NCBI GenBank assembly: GCA_002105175.1
Contig: MCGE01000028.1
Coordinates: 310,001-374,000 of the forward strand
Reading direction: 5' to 3'
DNA length: 64,000 nt
Origin: Absidia repens
Taxonomy: Eukaryota; Mucoromycota; Mucoromycetes; Mucorales; Cunninghamellaceae
Positions 37,834-48,960 of the stretch are shown in pieces. How positions within the stretch are numbered: position 1 is the stretch's first letter; every line of letters begins with the position of its first letter. The notes beneath the pieces are model-generated. The model was not told the origin of the DNA, made no database searches, and saw nothing but the letters and a program-made list of their open reading frames with translations. The position numbers and the translations under genes are program-made.

Positions 37834-38818
37834 CTAGACTACAGTAACCCCAATCCTTGTTCGCCTTTGTTTATTCGTCATCAGCTTTCGCCGTGTCAAA
37901 CATCTTTTTAGCCAGTGTACGACAGTCATTTCAACCCTATTCTTAAAAAAAAAAGAAGTGTAAATACAAACACAAACATTCCTTGTCAATAAACTATGTC
38001 ATTAAAGTAACAACAGATATACATATCCCACCAACTTACATTTTTCCATCCACCAAAACCTCCTATTCCTATTACAGAATGATTTTCAAAAAGTGCCACT
38101 ATCCATACAGCACTATCAAAATACATATCAAAATAGGTGAAAAGGATCATCTCTAAATATAATATTTGGATTTGAGAAAAGTGATTTGAATGTACATGAT
38201 TCGTCCGTTAAAAAAACCTTTGATGCCTGTTTTCCACATAATCCAAGTAAAATGCCTTTCTTGGCGTTTTTCTCCAATAAACACTTTTCCAAACCAAGCC
38301 AGTTGATCGTAATCCATAAGAACCGGTTGTGTTCACAATGGTTTGTCAAATTAATCCAAGAGATCTTCACAGAGCCTCCCTTTTGTATTACATCCACACA
38401 CATATTTTCCACGCATCACTTACAATATCGTTGCATACCAGCTTTTATGTTTCTTGCTATTCATGCTCTCAATACTATTTCTTGTTGAAGCAATAATCAT
38501 GCATAATTATTCCTACCGTTAGAACTAGAAGTCAAAGTGTGAGTCAGTTTCCATCAAACCGATAACTTGTTAACGTACAGGAAACCTAGCAACCCACTCT
38601 ACTTTTCAACTTTACAATCCAATCATAATTCACCTCCATATGTCGTTTACCTTGTTTGTATGCCCTACATTGCCCCAGACTATATGTGGAATCATCCTAT
38701 TTATACAAACAGTGAATGAAATGGAGATGGAATAAACACTTATTATATTGTACTTGCCTGTGATTAGGTTGCTTCGTTCCAAAGATAAAACGAAAGAGCT
38801 AAGCGACCTAGAAAAACA
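37834..38818 (-). pseudogene. Possible degenerate multi-exon gene
   Basis: I do not recognise a product. Several exon-like blocks on the minus strand have plausible splice borders: SLSSFVLSLERSNLITG (38818-38756), then MIPHIVWGNVGHTNK (38696-38652), a 94-codon frame ISWINLTNHCEHNRFLW .. (38365-38128) and, after an apparent 1-base shift at about 38139-38142, TYFDMYFDSAVWIVALFENH .. GGFGGWKN, ending at a GTAAGT donor (38040). A candidate last exon follows TTTTTAAG near 37947. In one frame it reads NDCRTLAKKMFDTAKADDE-stop but is preceded directly by TGA; in the phase-matched frame it ends at 37834. A polyadenylation-like AATAAA lies near 37757. These breaks suggest decay or sequence errors. Confidence 0.3.
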
Positions 38819-39164
38819 AACAATTCTATCGGGCTGTGACGGAAAGTAGCTTAAGAACAAAATAGTCATAATAATTACTTTAATATGAAGTACTAGGGTA
38901 AAAGATGGTTAGTAAAAAGAGTATTGAGGTATAATTTGGTCAACACTAGACTAAAAACGAAGGATTCATTGTAGCAATAAATCTACTGGATGTAGAAGGA
39001 AGAAAGCTACTGGATGATCTAAAGAATGGTTAAAATTAATCTAATGGTACAATTGTATAGTAGTATCTAATATATTGGACAAAGCATGAGAATGACAAAG
39101 AACATTCTTTTATTGAAGCACAACATCGGTCAACATTAATGTAAAAGGGAGTAATGGTAAAAAG

Positions 39165-39508
39165 AGATCTCTTGCGCAAGACATGAATGAAACTAATGGT
39201 ACATCTTTCATTGAAGCAAGTTTTATTGAAATGTTTATACAAACTATGTACAAATTAAAACTAAACTAAGCTAACTAATGGTAGTTCCAATTCCTGAATC
39301 CAAAATAAAAGGGTTTCCCCATGCATCTTGTAATCCCTGAGCTGAAAACCCTTCTAAACTAGTCCTGAAGCTAATCTAAAATCAACGCGATCTCAAAAAG
39401 TTGGATGGCGAAGAAAAAATAAATGGAAAAAAAAATCAAAAAGAAAGAGAGAGAGGATGGGAAAAAAATAGGGAGTCAATAATAATTCACGTGGTCGGGA
39501 TTTGAAAG
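39165..39508 (+). repeat. Dispersed repeat, copy G
   Basis: Forward copy with 'gacatgaatgaaactaatgg', the core gggtttccccatgcatcttg (39311-39330), 'cttctaaactagtcctgaag', the A-rich tract and the right end CACGTGGTCGGGATTTGA at 39488-39505. The left extension, with repeated 'ttattgaagca' modules, reaches about 38930. Confidence 0.85.
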
Positions 39509-40554
39509 TTTTTTTTTTGTCTTCCGTGTGAGATCGATTTGGTTTACGACAAGCAACAGTATATTAATATTATCAAAGTGGTGGCTTCTCTTCTTAAGAC
39601 AGTATTGTATCGGTCACTATTTTACATGGGAAATATGATTGGCCTTTTTTTTTATGTTTTCCTAGACAAGATGGAACAAATTTCGGCCAAGTTCAGTGAA
39701 GGGGTTCATTGTAGAGTTGTTCGCAATTATGGTAAAATGGCATAACTAATCCTCTCTGGTTGGACTACAGTCTTCACTAAAATGATCCTGCATCAATATG
39801 TACCTTCGACTATCTCTACCCACATAGAGGGACTACACACATTCCACATGTTTCAGACTCACCTTCTCCTAATAGCCCCACCTTGGAATAGATGCAACTG
39901 CTCCAGCATTATTATATTTGTCATCATCCAATACACCATAGCCTTTAGACATAAAACGTTTGTTCAATCAATTTATTCGATACCAGAAAAAACAACCAAC
40001 TTGCTTTTATTTGGCATCCTTATCCATTTATTACTTTTGTCTCAATAAAAACTTTTTGTAGATATGCGATGTCTCATGCCTCTGTTTCCTTTTGACGTGT
40101 ATAATACATGGAAGATATATGTGTACGAGAAAAAAAAAAAAAGAGTTACAATAGTGACCTTGTTGACTATACAATGAATCGGAGGATGGTTAATGAAAGG
40201 GCACACTTTATCGAAGGACATTGCTAGTACTAAAATTAAGGAAGAGATGTTCATTGTAGCATGGTATTTATTGGAAGGATCTATTGGGCGAAGCATAATC
40301 AATACTAATATAACGGCACACCTTATTGAAGGGCATTGATAAACACTAAAACTAAAGACGAGGGGTTCATAGTGGCATGATATAACGGAAGATGCTGTTA
40401 GACAAAGCATGAGCAAGTGAGATTTGAAGGATTCTCAACACTAATCTCATGGCACAATTATAAAATAAGATATAATATAATGGTGCTGTACAAGGCATGA
40501 GACTGAAACATAAAAGCGGTCTAAAAGGGGATGGTCGTAAAAGAGAGATCTATT

Positions 40555-40925
40555 GCACAAGACATGAGAGAAAGACTAACGGTACATTTTCATAGAAGAA
40601 AGTAAAAAGAGACATATTTTATTCACAAGTAGGTACAACCCAAGGACAAACCAAAACTAAGCTAAGCTAACTAATGAAGAGTCTAACAAACCAACTAATG
40701 GTGGTCCTAAATCTTGGATCCAAAATGAAAGGGGTTCCCCATGCATCTTGTAATCCCTGAGCTGAAACCACTCCTAAACTATTCCTGACACTAATCTAAG
40801 TCCACCAAATACTCAAAGAAGTTGAATGATGAAGAAAAAAAAATGAAATGAAAGAGAGATAGAGAGAAAGAGGGAAAAAAAATATTGGGAGTAAATAAAT
40901 ATTCACGTGGGCGGGAATTGAAATG
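40555..40925 (+). repeat. Dispersed repeat, copy H
   Basis: Forward copy with 'caagacatgagagaaagact', 'aaaaagagacatattttatt', the core ggggttccccatgcatcttg (40731-40750), 'ctcctaaactattcctgaca', an A/G-rich tract and the right end CACGTGGGCGGGAATTGA. The longest left extension, with at least four degenerate 'attgaagg..cattgat..acactaaaactaaa' modules, starts near 40150. Confidence 0.85.
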
Positions 40926-41880
40926 TTTTCGTGGTCTGCCGTGCATCCAACATCAGTAACATGGTGGCACCCTCTTCTTACTATGAACTGCCAAGATGTC
41001 TTCACTACGTAATGGTTTATCACTCATTGTAGAATAGATTATTCTTCCACAGTCAACTACTTTATGCCCCTCCCCCTTCTCCACTTCACTGTCCAGTAGA
41101 GTAGTTTGTCATTCGCAATTGAATATATTACTCTCTTAAATTAACCCATGTTATATTTATTCTGCAATAAAAAATGAAATATGTGCCTTCGATAAATAAT
41201 TTTAATAGTTTATGCCTAATTATATAGTATTTTTAGGTGACATAAAGGAATTTCTCTCGAAATATAGTTTGTTACCTGCCTATCATACTCTTTTCACTTC
41301 ACACAATCCCCCCTGAGTCCAAGAAACCCTCCTTTATTACTAGTCACTGTTAATAAAACAATCTTTGGGAAGGAAATTGACGAAAAAAAAAAAAAAAATT
41401 GATTTATGGGATGAAGAATGTAATGGCAACGGGAACTGTAACGCAGCAACGTACATTTCATATAAATTTTGAATGGTTTATTTGTTCACATAACTATTAC
41501 AAAGGCTAGAAAATAGGATACTATTTAAATTCCGCTAAATCAAGAAATCGAGCTTTTTTCATTCGTGTGAAATCTTGCTATTCTTGTGCAAACAAGGGTG
41601 AATGACTTGAAACTTAAAAGTGTTTCTACATAATGGTTTTATTGTTTGGTTTTCAAAATGCTGACGGTGTTGATAAAAAAAATAAAATAGAAAGAGCGTT
41701 ACACTAATAGCACGTCCCGGACACAAGATGAAGTTTTTAGTTTTGCCATGAGAAAAGAAACAAAAAGCAAACAAACATATGTGGAAAAAAATTGTTTTCA
41801 ATTTATTAAAATATATGATTGGAATTTTTGATGACAGGAAAAAGGGTATATATAAACTATATTACAATTGAATAATTAAA

Positions 41881-42264
41881 CTATGCTACAGGACAAGGAG
41901 TTGAGGATGAAGATGATTTGATTCGCATCATAGATGTCAGACGTTTCATCATGCCATCGCCGTTAGAGGACGAGGTAGTGTTGCAATATGGGGGTCTTTG
42001 CCAAGGCTTGATGTCATTTCTCTTGGACATAAAGAGATCAGGATGATCTTTTTCTTCATCGTGGCGGACCATTGGATCAAAGATGTATTCACAACATTGT
42101 TCGCCTTGAACTCGTTCAAAATAAAGGATGGTTGGGGGCTCTTTACTGATTTTGACTTGCAAATGTTGTTTACTTTTGCGTCTTGATGATGTGGGCGATG
42201 ATGATGTGCCTTTTCTCGGTGCTTCAGTGACAAAAGGTCGAAAATGTCGAAATATGACAGCCAT
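41881..42264 (-). CDS. Small hypothetical protein (127 aa)
   Basis: A single-exon frame from ATG at 42264. The protein is basic, with Ser-rich stretches and a less repetitive centre (ILYFERVQGEQCCEYIFDP, IKPWQRPPYC) that looks conserved rather than random. A TATA-like TATTTAAG lies on the coding strand at 42334-42327, 63 bases upstream of the ATG, followed by a pyrimidine-rich leader. No TM segment, signal peptide or known domain was seen. Codon choice resembles that of its neighbours. The function is unknown. Confidence 0.55.
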   Translation of the reverse strand: MAVIFRHFRPFVTEAPRKGTSSSPTSSRRKSKQHLQVKISKEPPTILYFERVQGEQCCEYIFDPMVRHDEEKDHPDLFMSKRNDIKPWQRPPYCNTTSSSNGDGMMKRLTSMMRIKSSSSSTPCPVA

Positions 42265-43673
42265 AATAATGTTTTTTTTTTTCAGAAATTGTTGAAAAAG
42301 AGAATCAGCAAGAAAATAAAACTGCTCTTAAATACAAAATCAGGCTAGTTCACACGATCGCAGGATCAAACCAGTTTAAAAGTCCGTTACTAGCTCCTGA
42401 CTTTTGTGGTTCCAGGGCCGAAGAATAAAAAAAAAAGTGAGCCCACTATAATAGCCTCCGATGCAACATCCTTTTAATACAATCGTTTTACTTCGTATCA
42501 AAACACATCGTATTATATACTCTTAAGATACTTATGGTAAGAGAACGTATAAAAGAGTTCATTACTTGTACCCACATCAACATCATCACCAGTAGACGAA
42601 TGTGGTACCAAAAAAAAAAAAAATAAGAGCGATTTTTGTGATGTCTCATTTATTCACATAGTGGGATTGAATATGATGCAAGGGGAGCAAGAATGAGTAG
42701 ATCAAGAAAATGCAGTGAAAACCAATCAACGGGATTATTGCCAATGAATTGAACTTTCAGAAACGTCGCAAATGACGATGATACTTTGTAGATATGTGGC
42801 TGCCTGCATAAAAAAAATCTTTTTTTCTGGGTCACGCTCATTTAACATTATAGTCTATTTCACTTTTGGTTAATTTGATTGGTGTATTTGCAAATTCCGC
42901 CAAAATACCAAAAAAGTTGGACACACTTGAACTCAAAATGACGAAAGACTTGGTGTGGAGATCAGACTACCTTCCAACTTAAATTCCTTACCGCTCCAGT
43001 AAACATTTTCTATGAATGGTATGATATTAATAACATTGTTATTATCAATCATTTTCTATTTGCGTCCAGAGAAATAAAGTGGAAATGCCAAGGCTTTTAT
43101 AAATGCATGTCAATGACATTACATTAGACCTGTCATGCACGTCCTGATGATGCTTTTTTTTTTTTTTTTTTTTTTTTACCGACAGCAGTGCCTTTTTTGT
43201 ACTCATGATAAACGATCTCCTGATCATTATCATAAAGAAGAATTAAATCACCGCTGTGCTGGAGGCTTTTTTTTTTTTTTTACTGAAGTTCGATTAAATT
43301 TAATTCAATAGAAGTACTCGTCTAGTCGTCGTTCAAAGTGAAACCGATCTAAGATCCAAGTTTTACTTTCCATGAGTGTATATTTTTAAAATGTTCTATA
43401 ATGCAATATTCACTGTGCAGTTGTCTCAAAAAAAAGTCTGAAAAGATGTGAAAGATGAGTATGATGCTAAAATGCGAGAATTGATTGCATGATTAATTTT
43501 GTTTGAAATGCACTTTTATCATCCTGTCAAAATAACGGTGGAATATTAATCGGAGTGTAAAGCAAAACATGCTATGAAACAAAAACTTTTTTTTTTTTTG
43601 CATAAATTTAAATGAGATCAATAACAGTGTTATTTTTTTTATTTTCTTTGCTTCACATAAATAATTTCGTGCA
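42265..43673. other. Divergent spacer upstream of USP gene
   Basis: This 1.4 kb contains the promoters of the small gene (left) and the stress-protein gene (right). Two long T runs (43154-43177 and 43267-43282) bracket a short minus-strand block that reads HSGDLILLYDNDQEIVYHEY but has no adjoining exons. A 63-codon minus-strand frame at 42650-42841 is also unsupported. I list neither as a gene. Confidence 0.4.
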
Positions 43674-44192
43674 ATGAGTGAATTATCTATTACTGAAAAA
43701 CGACGCATTGTAATTGCGTATGATGGTACCGAGGACGCACACAAGCTGTTCGATTGGTCCATCAAGAATATTGTTAACCAGAAGACTGATCATGTCATCC
43801 TAGTTTCTGCTTTGGCCCGTACTAGTCACTCTGGTGCCAAAAATACTGGTAAAAGGGATAGTTTGCCTATGATTTCCACCACACCTACACGAGTGAATGA
43901 AGCACTTGATCAAGTGGAAAAAGAGGCCCATCATGGACGTCCTGCGCGTGAGTTGCTCCAAACCATGGCGGACCAGTTGAAAAGTGCCAATATTTCCAGC
44001 GAACAACATATTTTATGGGGTGACGCTAAGGAAGTCCTACCGAAATATACTCAATCTCATCAAGTCGATTTGTTGATTGTCGGCTCCCGCGGCTTAAGCA
44101 CAATGAAAAGTGTGTTTTTGGGATCTGTATCAGACAAATGCGTGCATGAGTGCCCATGTCCCGTCCTAGTAGTCCGTAATGCTACCATTTAA
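43674..44192 (+). CDS. Universal stress protein (UspA-domain) family protein
   Basis: An intronless 172-residue single-domain USP. The first strand RIVIAYDGTEDA carries the conserved Asp, and the C-terminal ATP-binding loop appears as GSRGLSTMKSVFLGSVSDKC, which fits the G-2X-G-9X-G-(S/T) pattern of ATP-binding UspA members. The last strand CPVLVVRN completes the Rossmann-like fold. A 40-residue polar insertion between strands 2 and 3 (AKNTGKRDSLPMISTTPTR) is common in fungal members. It is expected to be cytosolic; the exact stress role is not determined by sequence. Confidence 0.9.
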   Translation: MSELSITEKRRIVIAYDGTEDAHKLFDWSIKNIVNQKTDHVILVSALARTSHSGAKNTGKRDSLPMISTTPTRVNEALDQVEKEAHHGRPARELLQTMADQLKSANISSEQHILWGDAKEVLPKYTQSHQVDLLIVGSRGLSTMKSVFLGSVSDKCVHECPCPVLVVRNATI

Positions 44193-44368
44193 TTGATCAT
44201 TCCTTTGTTTCTTTACCTATTACTTTTTTCATACTTAATAAATATACTGGTCGATTTTTTTTGTTCTCTAATGAATTCTTATGTTGTATGTGGAATTTAA
44301 AACACCGCGATCCTTTTTTTTCCAGAGTAGTTTTTTTTTTTTTTACGTTACTTCTTTTTAAGATACCT

Positions 44369-45942
44369 ATGAGTTTCTTCGGTGGAAATAATCAATGGGG
44401 TGGTCTACTCAAGCAAGCTATATCTAATGTAGAGACTACTTTTGATACTCTTTTGGAGCAACCCGAATCGGCTCGCACTGGAAATCAAGGTATACATACA
44501 ATTGATATTGTCAAAGATATCTAAAAATTCTCATGTCCTTTTTCTACCTTGCCTTGCTGTATATTAGATGAAGAAACCGAAACTTATATGGACCCTATCA
44601 GCGGAATGGTGACGACGGTTCCGAAGAAAAAGCGAGGTGCACCAAATGCTACTGCGACAGCAACTGCAACAACGACATCTTCCATATCCAACTCGAGACC
44701 ATCTACTCCGAAGCAATCAACAGCAACAGAAGCAACACTTCAACGGCAGCAAAGTGATCTATCGGCACGACTGGCTGCTGTTATGAATGAGAAAAAGGCA
44801 CGCAGCTCAACTTCTTCATCACGACCCACATCTATTCATTCATCACAATCTGTCGAACCATCATCATCTTCAGCATCAGTACATCAACAAGGACTATCGA
44901 CACCAACACCAACTGCCGATTCGGAAAATGGGGACAATCATGATGGACCTGTTGAACCTTCGGATGAAAAACTAGCCAACAAAATAGATGAAAGTAAGAA
45001 CACTCTTTCCACCAGGAGGGTATCGTTAGAAAATGTGGCGGACAGCAATGAAGTCAACAGTGATAGTAGCACCAATGTCGACAACGATGACAAATGCAGT
45101 AATGCCAGCAAAGGTGAAAAGGAAAACGATCCATTTGAAGACTTGAATGATATCAACGCCTCCCCTCCATCTCACAAAAAGGGCGACGATGATGTAGGAT
45201 CGTCGAATAATCAGCCACGTATCCTGGACCATTTGGACACAACCGAGACGACAACTGACAGTAAATCCTCAACATTGGATGGCGAATATCAAACGAAGGA
45301 TATCAAACTTGATGATGACGATGATAACGACGACACTGATTTGGAAGGACCGGAAGAAACACATTTGGAACCTTTTACGCAAGATACTGCTCAACAACGC
45401 CCAGCCGAAACTGATGAACCAACATCCACCAACGTGTTACCTACAGATGTCAGTGGAACTTCCGTGGACAGTCCAGCAACTAGTACGGAGGACGACAACA
45501 ACAAGAAAACATCACCTATTTTTGACGATGATATCAACAGCACTTTGGCGCCAGTACCTCCCAGTTCCGCCTATTCATCCAATACAACCTCAAATCAGCC
45601 AGTTACTTCAGAAACCCATGCCGAACTTGATGAAAAGAATAATACAACAACAATAGCTACCTCCAACAAAAGCGACAAGGATCGGATTTTAGCCCAGCGA
45701 GAACAACAACTGCTTCAAGCTATGGAAACTATTGCCAAGCTACACGATCAAATTCACGGTTTACAACAAGATGGCGATCAAGCTACAGCTCATATCAACT
45801 CTTTGCAAAAGCGACTCCAAGATCAATCCACTTCCCAAGCGTCAACAAGAAACGTCAAAAAACTGGAGTTGTCTATTCAGGATATGACCAAACAGCTAGA
45901 CTCCAAAGAAGAACAGATACAAGGTTTATTAAAAGAAGGTAA

Positions 45943-45975
<33 letters not shown>

Positions 45976-48038
45976 CACACTGATTCGAAATAAAATCATA
46001 TTTTTTTTTTTTGTCATTGATGGATCATTAGGTGAAAAGCTATCCAAAAACGAACTGAAACAAACAACTACTATCAAACGATTACGCACTGAAAAGCAAG
46101 ATCAAGACAAGACGTTGACTGACATTCAGAAAAAATTGGATAAAGCTAATGCTGATTTGGTTGATATTACTGCAAAATCAAAACGGGCTTCTGAAGGCGA
46201 AAAACGTGCTCAAGGTAATGGCGGAATGGAAGGATGAATAATAAAGGAATGGTTCGTGTTAGACTAATATGTTTTTTCATCCATTTATTAGACTCGATCA
46301 AAATGCTAACGGAAATGACGGAACGCCAAACAAAGCATATCAACAAGCTAGAGACTGATTCGATGCATTTAAAGGAACAGTATCAGCATACACAGGTAAT
46401 TTTGAAAAAAAAAGTGATCCTTTGAAAAAGAAGTGGCTCATTAAGCAGTATTATTTGCTGATGATATGGTAATACACATAGGCTGAACTGGCGACTACTT
46501 TGGAAAACTTGGAGAAAGAGAAGAACAAGGCGAAAGTTGAATCTGAGCAAGTACATGCTGCAGCATTGGAAAAAGAGGTATAGAAGAGTCAAGTGGAGAG
46601 TAGGGGGGGTATTAGCTAAGATACATTCTAAAAGGTTGCCATACATTTATTATAGGTAGCAGCCAATGGACGATTACACAAAGAATTGACAACCACTAAG
46701 GATGCTGCACAAGCATTGGAAACAAAACTACGAACTGAAATCCGCGAGCTACAAATAGCATTGCAATCTTCGGAATCACAGGCTGGTCAACGGGAAGATA
46801 ATTTGAGGCGCGAGGTTGCGGTAAGTCGTTTTCTACTGGTAGCATAATTATATATACTCAACTTTTTTTTTTTGAGATTTAGGATGTTCAAATGCAATTA
46901 CAAAAACGTGATGCCCACTTCGACGATATATCAAGTAACGTAGAAGAAGCCACCACGCCCTTATTGCGACAAATTGAAGAATTGCAGACTCAGCATTCTT
47001 TGGTGATCAAAAATCGGGACCAAGCAGAACAAAGGTAATAAGAAAACATAGATACGTTTCAAATGGAGGAGCAGTCGCTAATAGTGATGTTTTTGTATAT
47101 ATTTATCAGTATGAATTTACGATTGCAGCATACCGAGAAGGAATACAAGCAAGCAACTGATCAGCTCAAAACATTCAAGAATGAAGTACAAGAATTGGTA
47201 AGAAAATAAATTATTAGTTTTGTTTTTTAGGTACTAACACTTGTACTCTATTCGATAGAAAGATGAACTGGCTGATCATCGACAACGCATGGAGGGCACG
47301 CAGCAAGAAAAGCGAAACTTGAAGACCCGACTGGAAAGCATTGCTCTGGAGGTAGAGGCACTACAAACCCAACTGAAAGAACGGCAGCAAAAACTAGACG
47401 ATCAAAAGGCACACGAAGCGAAGACGATAGATGATGTTAAGAAGCAATACCAAAAATTGATGCGTGAACGGTTACAAGAAGAAAAGAAGATGTGGGATGC
47501 CAAAAATCAACAACAGCGACAACAAAAGCAAGTCGAACAAGAGTTAGCGTCCAAAAAATTAGTAGACACTTCCTCCGCGTCACCGCCGTTTGCTTCTGGA
47601 ACTATTCCTACATCACCACGAAAAGAAGATACCACGTCCGTTATCTTTAAACGATCAGAGGTATGTTGAAAAAAGAAATGAAAAAAATCATGAAATCTCA
47701 TTTTTGTTTTATCTCTAGACACACAGCCCATCAACAAGTGCCAGATCTAGTATTGACAGTGGTTATACCGGTGTGTTGAACCAGCCCTCCTACACGCCCT
47801 CCACTCTAGGCACAGATCGAATGCAAATGACAATTCGGCAGATGGAGAACCAACTGAGCTTCTATCAAACTCAGCTTCAAATTGCTACACAATCTCGAGG
47901 TAAGCATAAAATAGAAAATGAACAAAAAATTCAATAGCACCCAAGTTTAAAGTGTTGTATCTCTTATGATAGATGAATTATCCGACGAACTGGCAACTAT
48001 GTCCCAAGAAATGGAGACACTGTAAGTTACCGTTTTTG

Positions 48039-48079
<41 letters not shown>

Positions 48080-48335
48080 ATGTTGAATGAGAAGTGAATA
48101 TTGATTATTTTGTTGTTCTGGATATAGCCGGGATGAATGTAGAAAAATGAACAGTCTCCAAAAGGAACATGACGATATAAATCGACGATATCAAGCATCT
48201 TTGGAACTCTTGGGTGAACGAACAGAACAGGTAGAAGAACTCCGTGCTGATATTGCCGATGTCAAGGATATGTATCGTACGCAAATTGTGGAAATGGTGC
48301 AAAAAATAGATCAGCTTAGTAGCAATCAGAAATAG
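44369..48335 (+). CDS. TMF1/Sgm1-type golgin (coiled-coil Golgi tether)
   Basis: Twelve exons join into 1039 residues: 44369-44489, 44568-45938, 46032-46214, 46292-46395, 46482-46577, 46656-46820, 46883-47034, 47110-47197, 47259-47660, 47719-47899, 47973-48021 and 48128-48335. The N-terminus (SFFGGNNQWGGLLKQAISNV) resembles that of TMF1. A 380-residue polar, acidic Ser/Thr region follows, then a coiled coil from about residue 420 to the end. The C-terminal block, ELRADIADVKDMYRTQIVEM, is the conserved Rab6/Ypt6-binding TMF domain. The family tethers vesicles at the Golgi. The first intron follows residue 40. The intron 45939-46031 is 93 nt, in frame and stop-free, so its retention would add 31 residues. 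Confidence 0.85.
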
Positions 48336-48960
48336 TCTTAGCCTCGTCGTAGCTTCTTATAGTTTATTTACTTATTAGTTAGTCAATCAAAATAAAAATA
48401 AAAATTTATAAAACATTATCTTGGTTTTATTCGATGATAAATTGTATGGTAAATATCACAGATACATATTTTACGGTAGGATGGCATATTAACGAAAAGA
48501 CAACGTTGGTTTAAATCAATTTTGATTTTGTATATTTCGCGAATACTCGTCTCTGCCTTTTCTTTTCTTGACGGTAGTCAAGGGCATTGTAGATACTGCA
48601 TTCACACTTACTGTAGAATACAATCCACTCAAAAATAGAAAACGCTCCTTGAAGTCGGCTCATCAAAAGATATTATTTTGATAATGAATGCAGTGGTGGC
48701 TGCTTTAACGTTGATTAACAAAAAAAAAAAAAAGCTGTGTTTGAAAATGGTAAACTCAAAATGATCCCCTTTTTTTTTTTCTTTTTCTTTTACTTCACTT
48801 TTTTACCCTTCTACACTTTTTTTATAACTTTCCCGTTCCATTCCTTTTTAACATTATCTCGACTTTAGTTTATCGTTACTACCTTTTTACAAAAACTACA
48901 AAATTCGTTTTCTTACTGGATTATTCTCAACGGCGTTTTCAGGCGCCAACCAAAGGCCAG
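48336..48960. other. Spacer and probable 5' leader of the YANK-type kinase gene
   Basis: 3' flank of the golgin gene (AATAAAAATAAAAA near 48390) followed by a T/C-rich stretch (48770-48850) typical of a fungal core promoter. No TATA box or other gene was seen. Confidence 0.45.

Larger units (their letters stand above)
37299..41880. other. Gene-poor region with repeats G and H and a doubtful gene
   Basis: About 4.6 kb. It contains the LEA-2-like gene promoter, the doubtful minus-strand gene at 37834-38818, repeat copies G and H with their left extensions (38930-39510 and 40150-40925), and AT-rich sequence. The frames at 39539-40048 and 40796-41801 show no family resemblance. Confidence 0.45.

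Noticed and set aside
38186..38488. 100-codon plus-strand frame over the doubtful minus gene
   Set aside because: The minus strand has better splice signals and a polyadenylation signal; the plus frame has no support beyond being open.
42650..42841. 63-codon minus-strand frame
   Set aside because: No upstream promoter, splice partner or family resemblance; probably chance.
43045..43282. Minus-strand block HSGDLILLYDNDQEIVYHEY between two poly(A) runs
   Set aside because: It looks protein-like, but the apparent intron on one side would be only about 17 nt and no further exons were found, so a gene cannot be supported.
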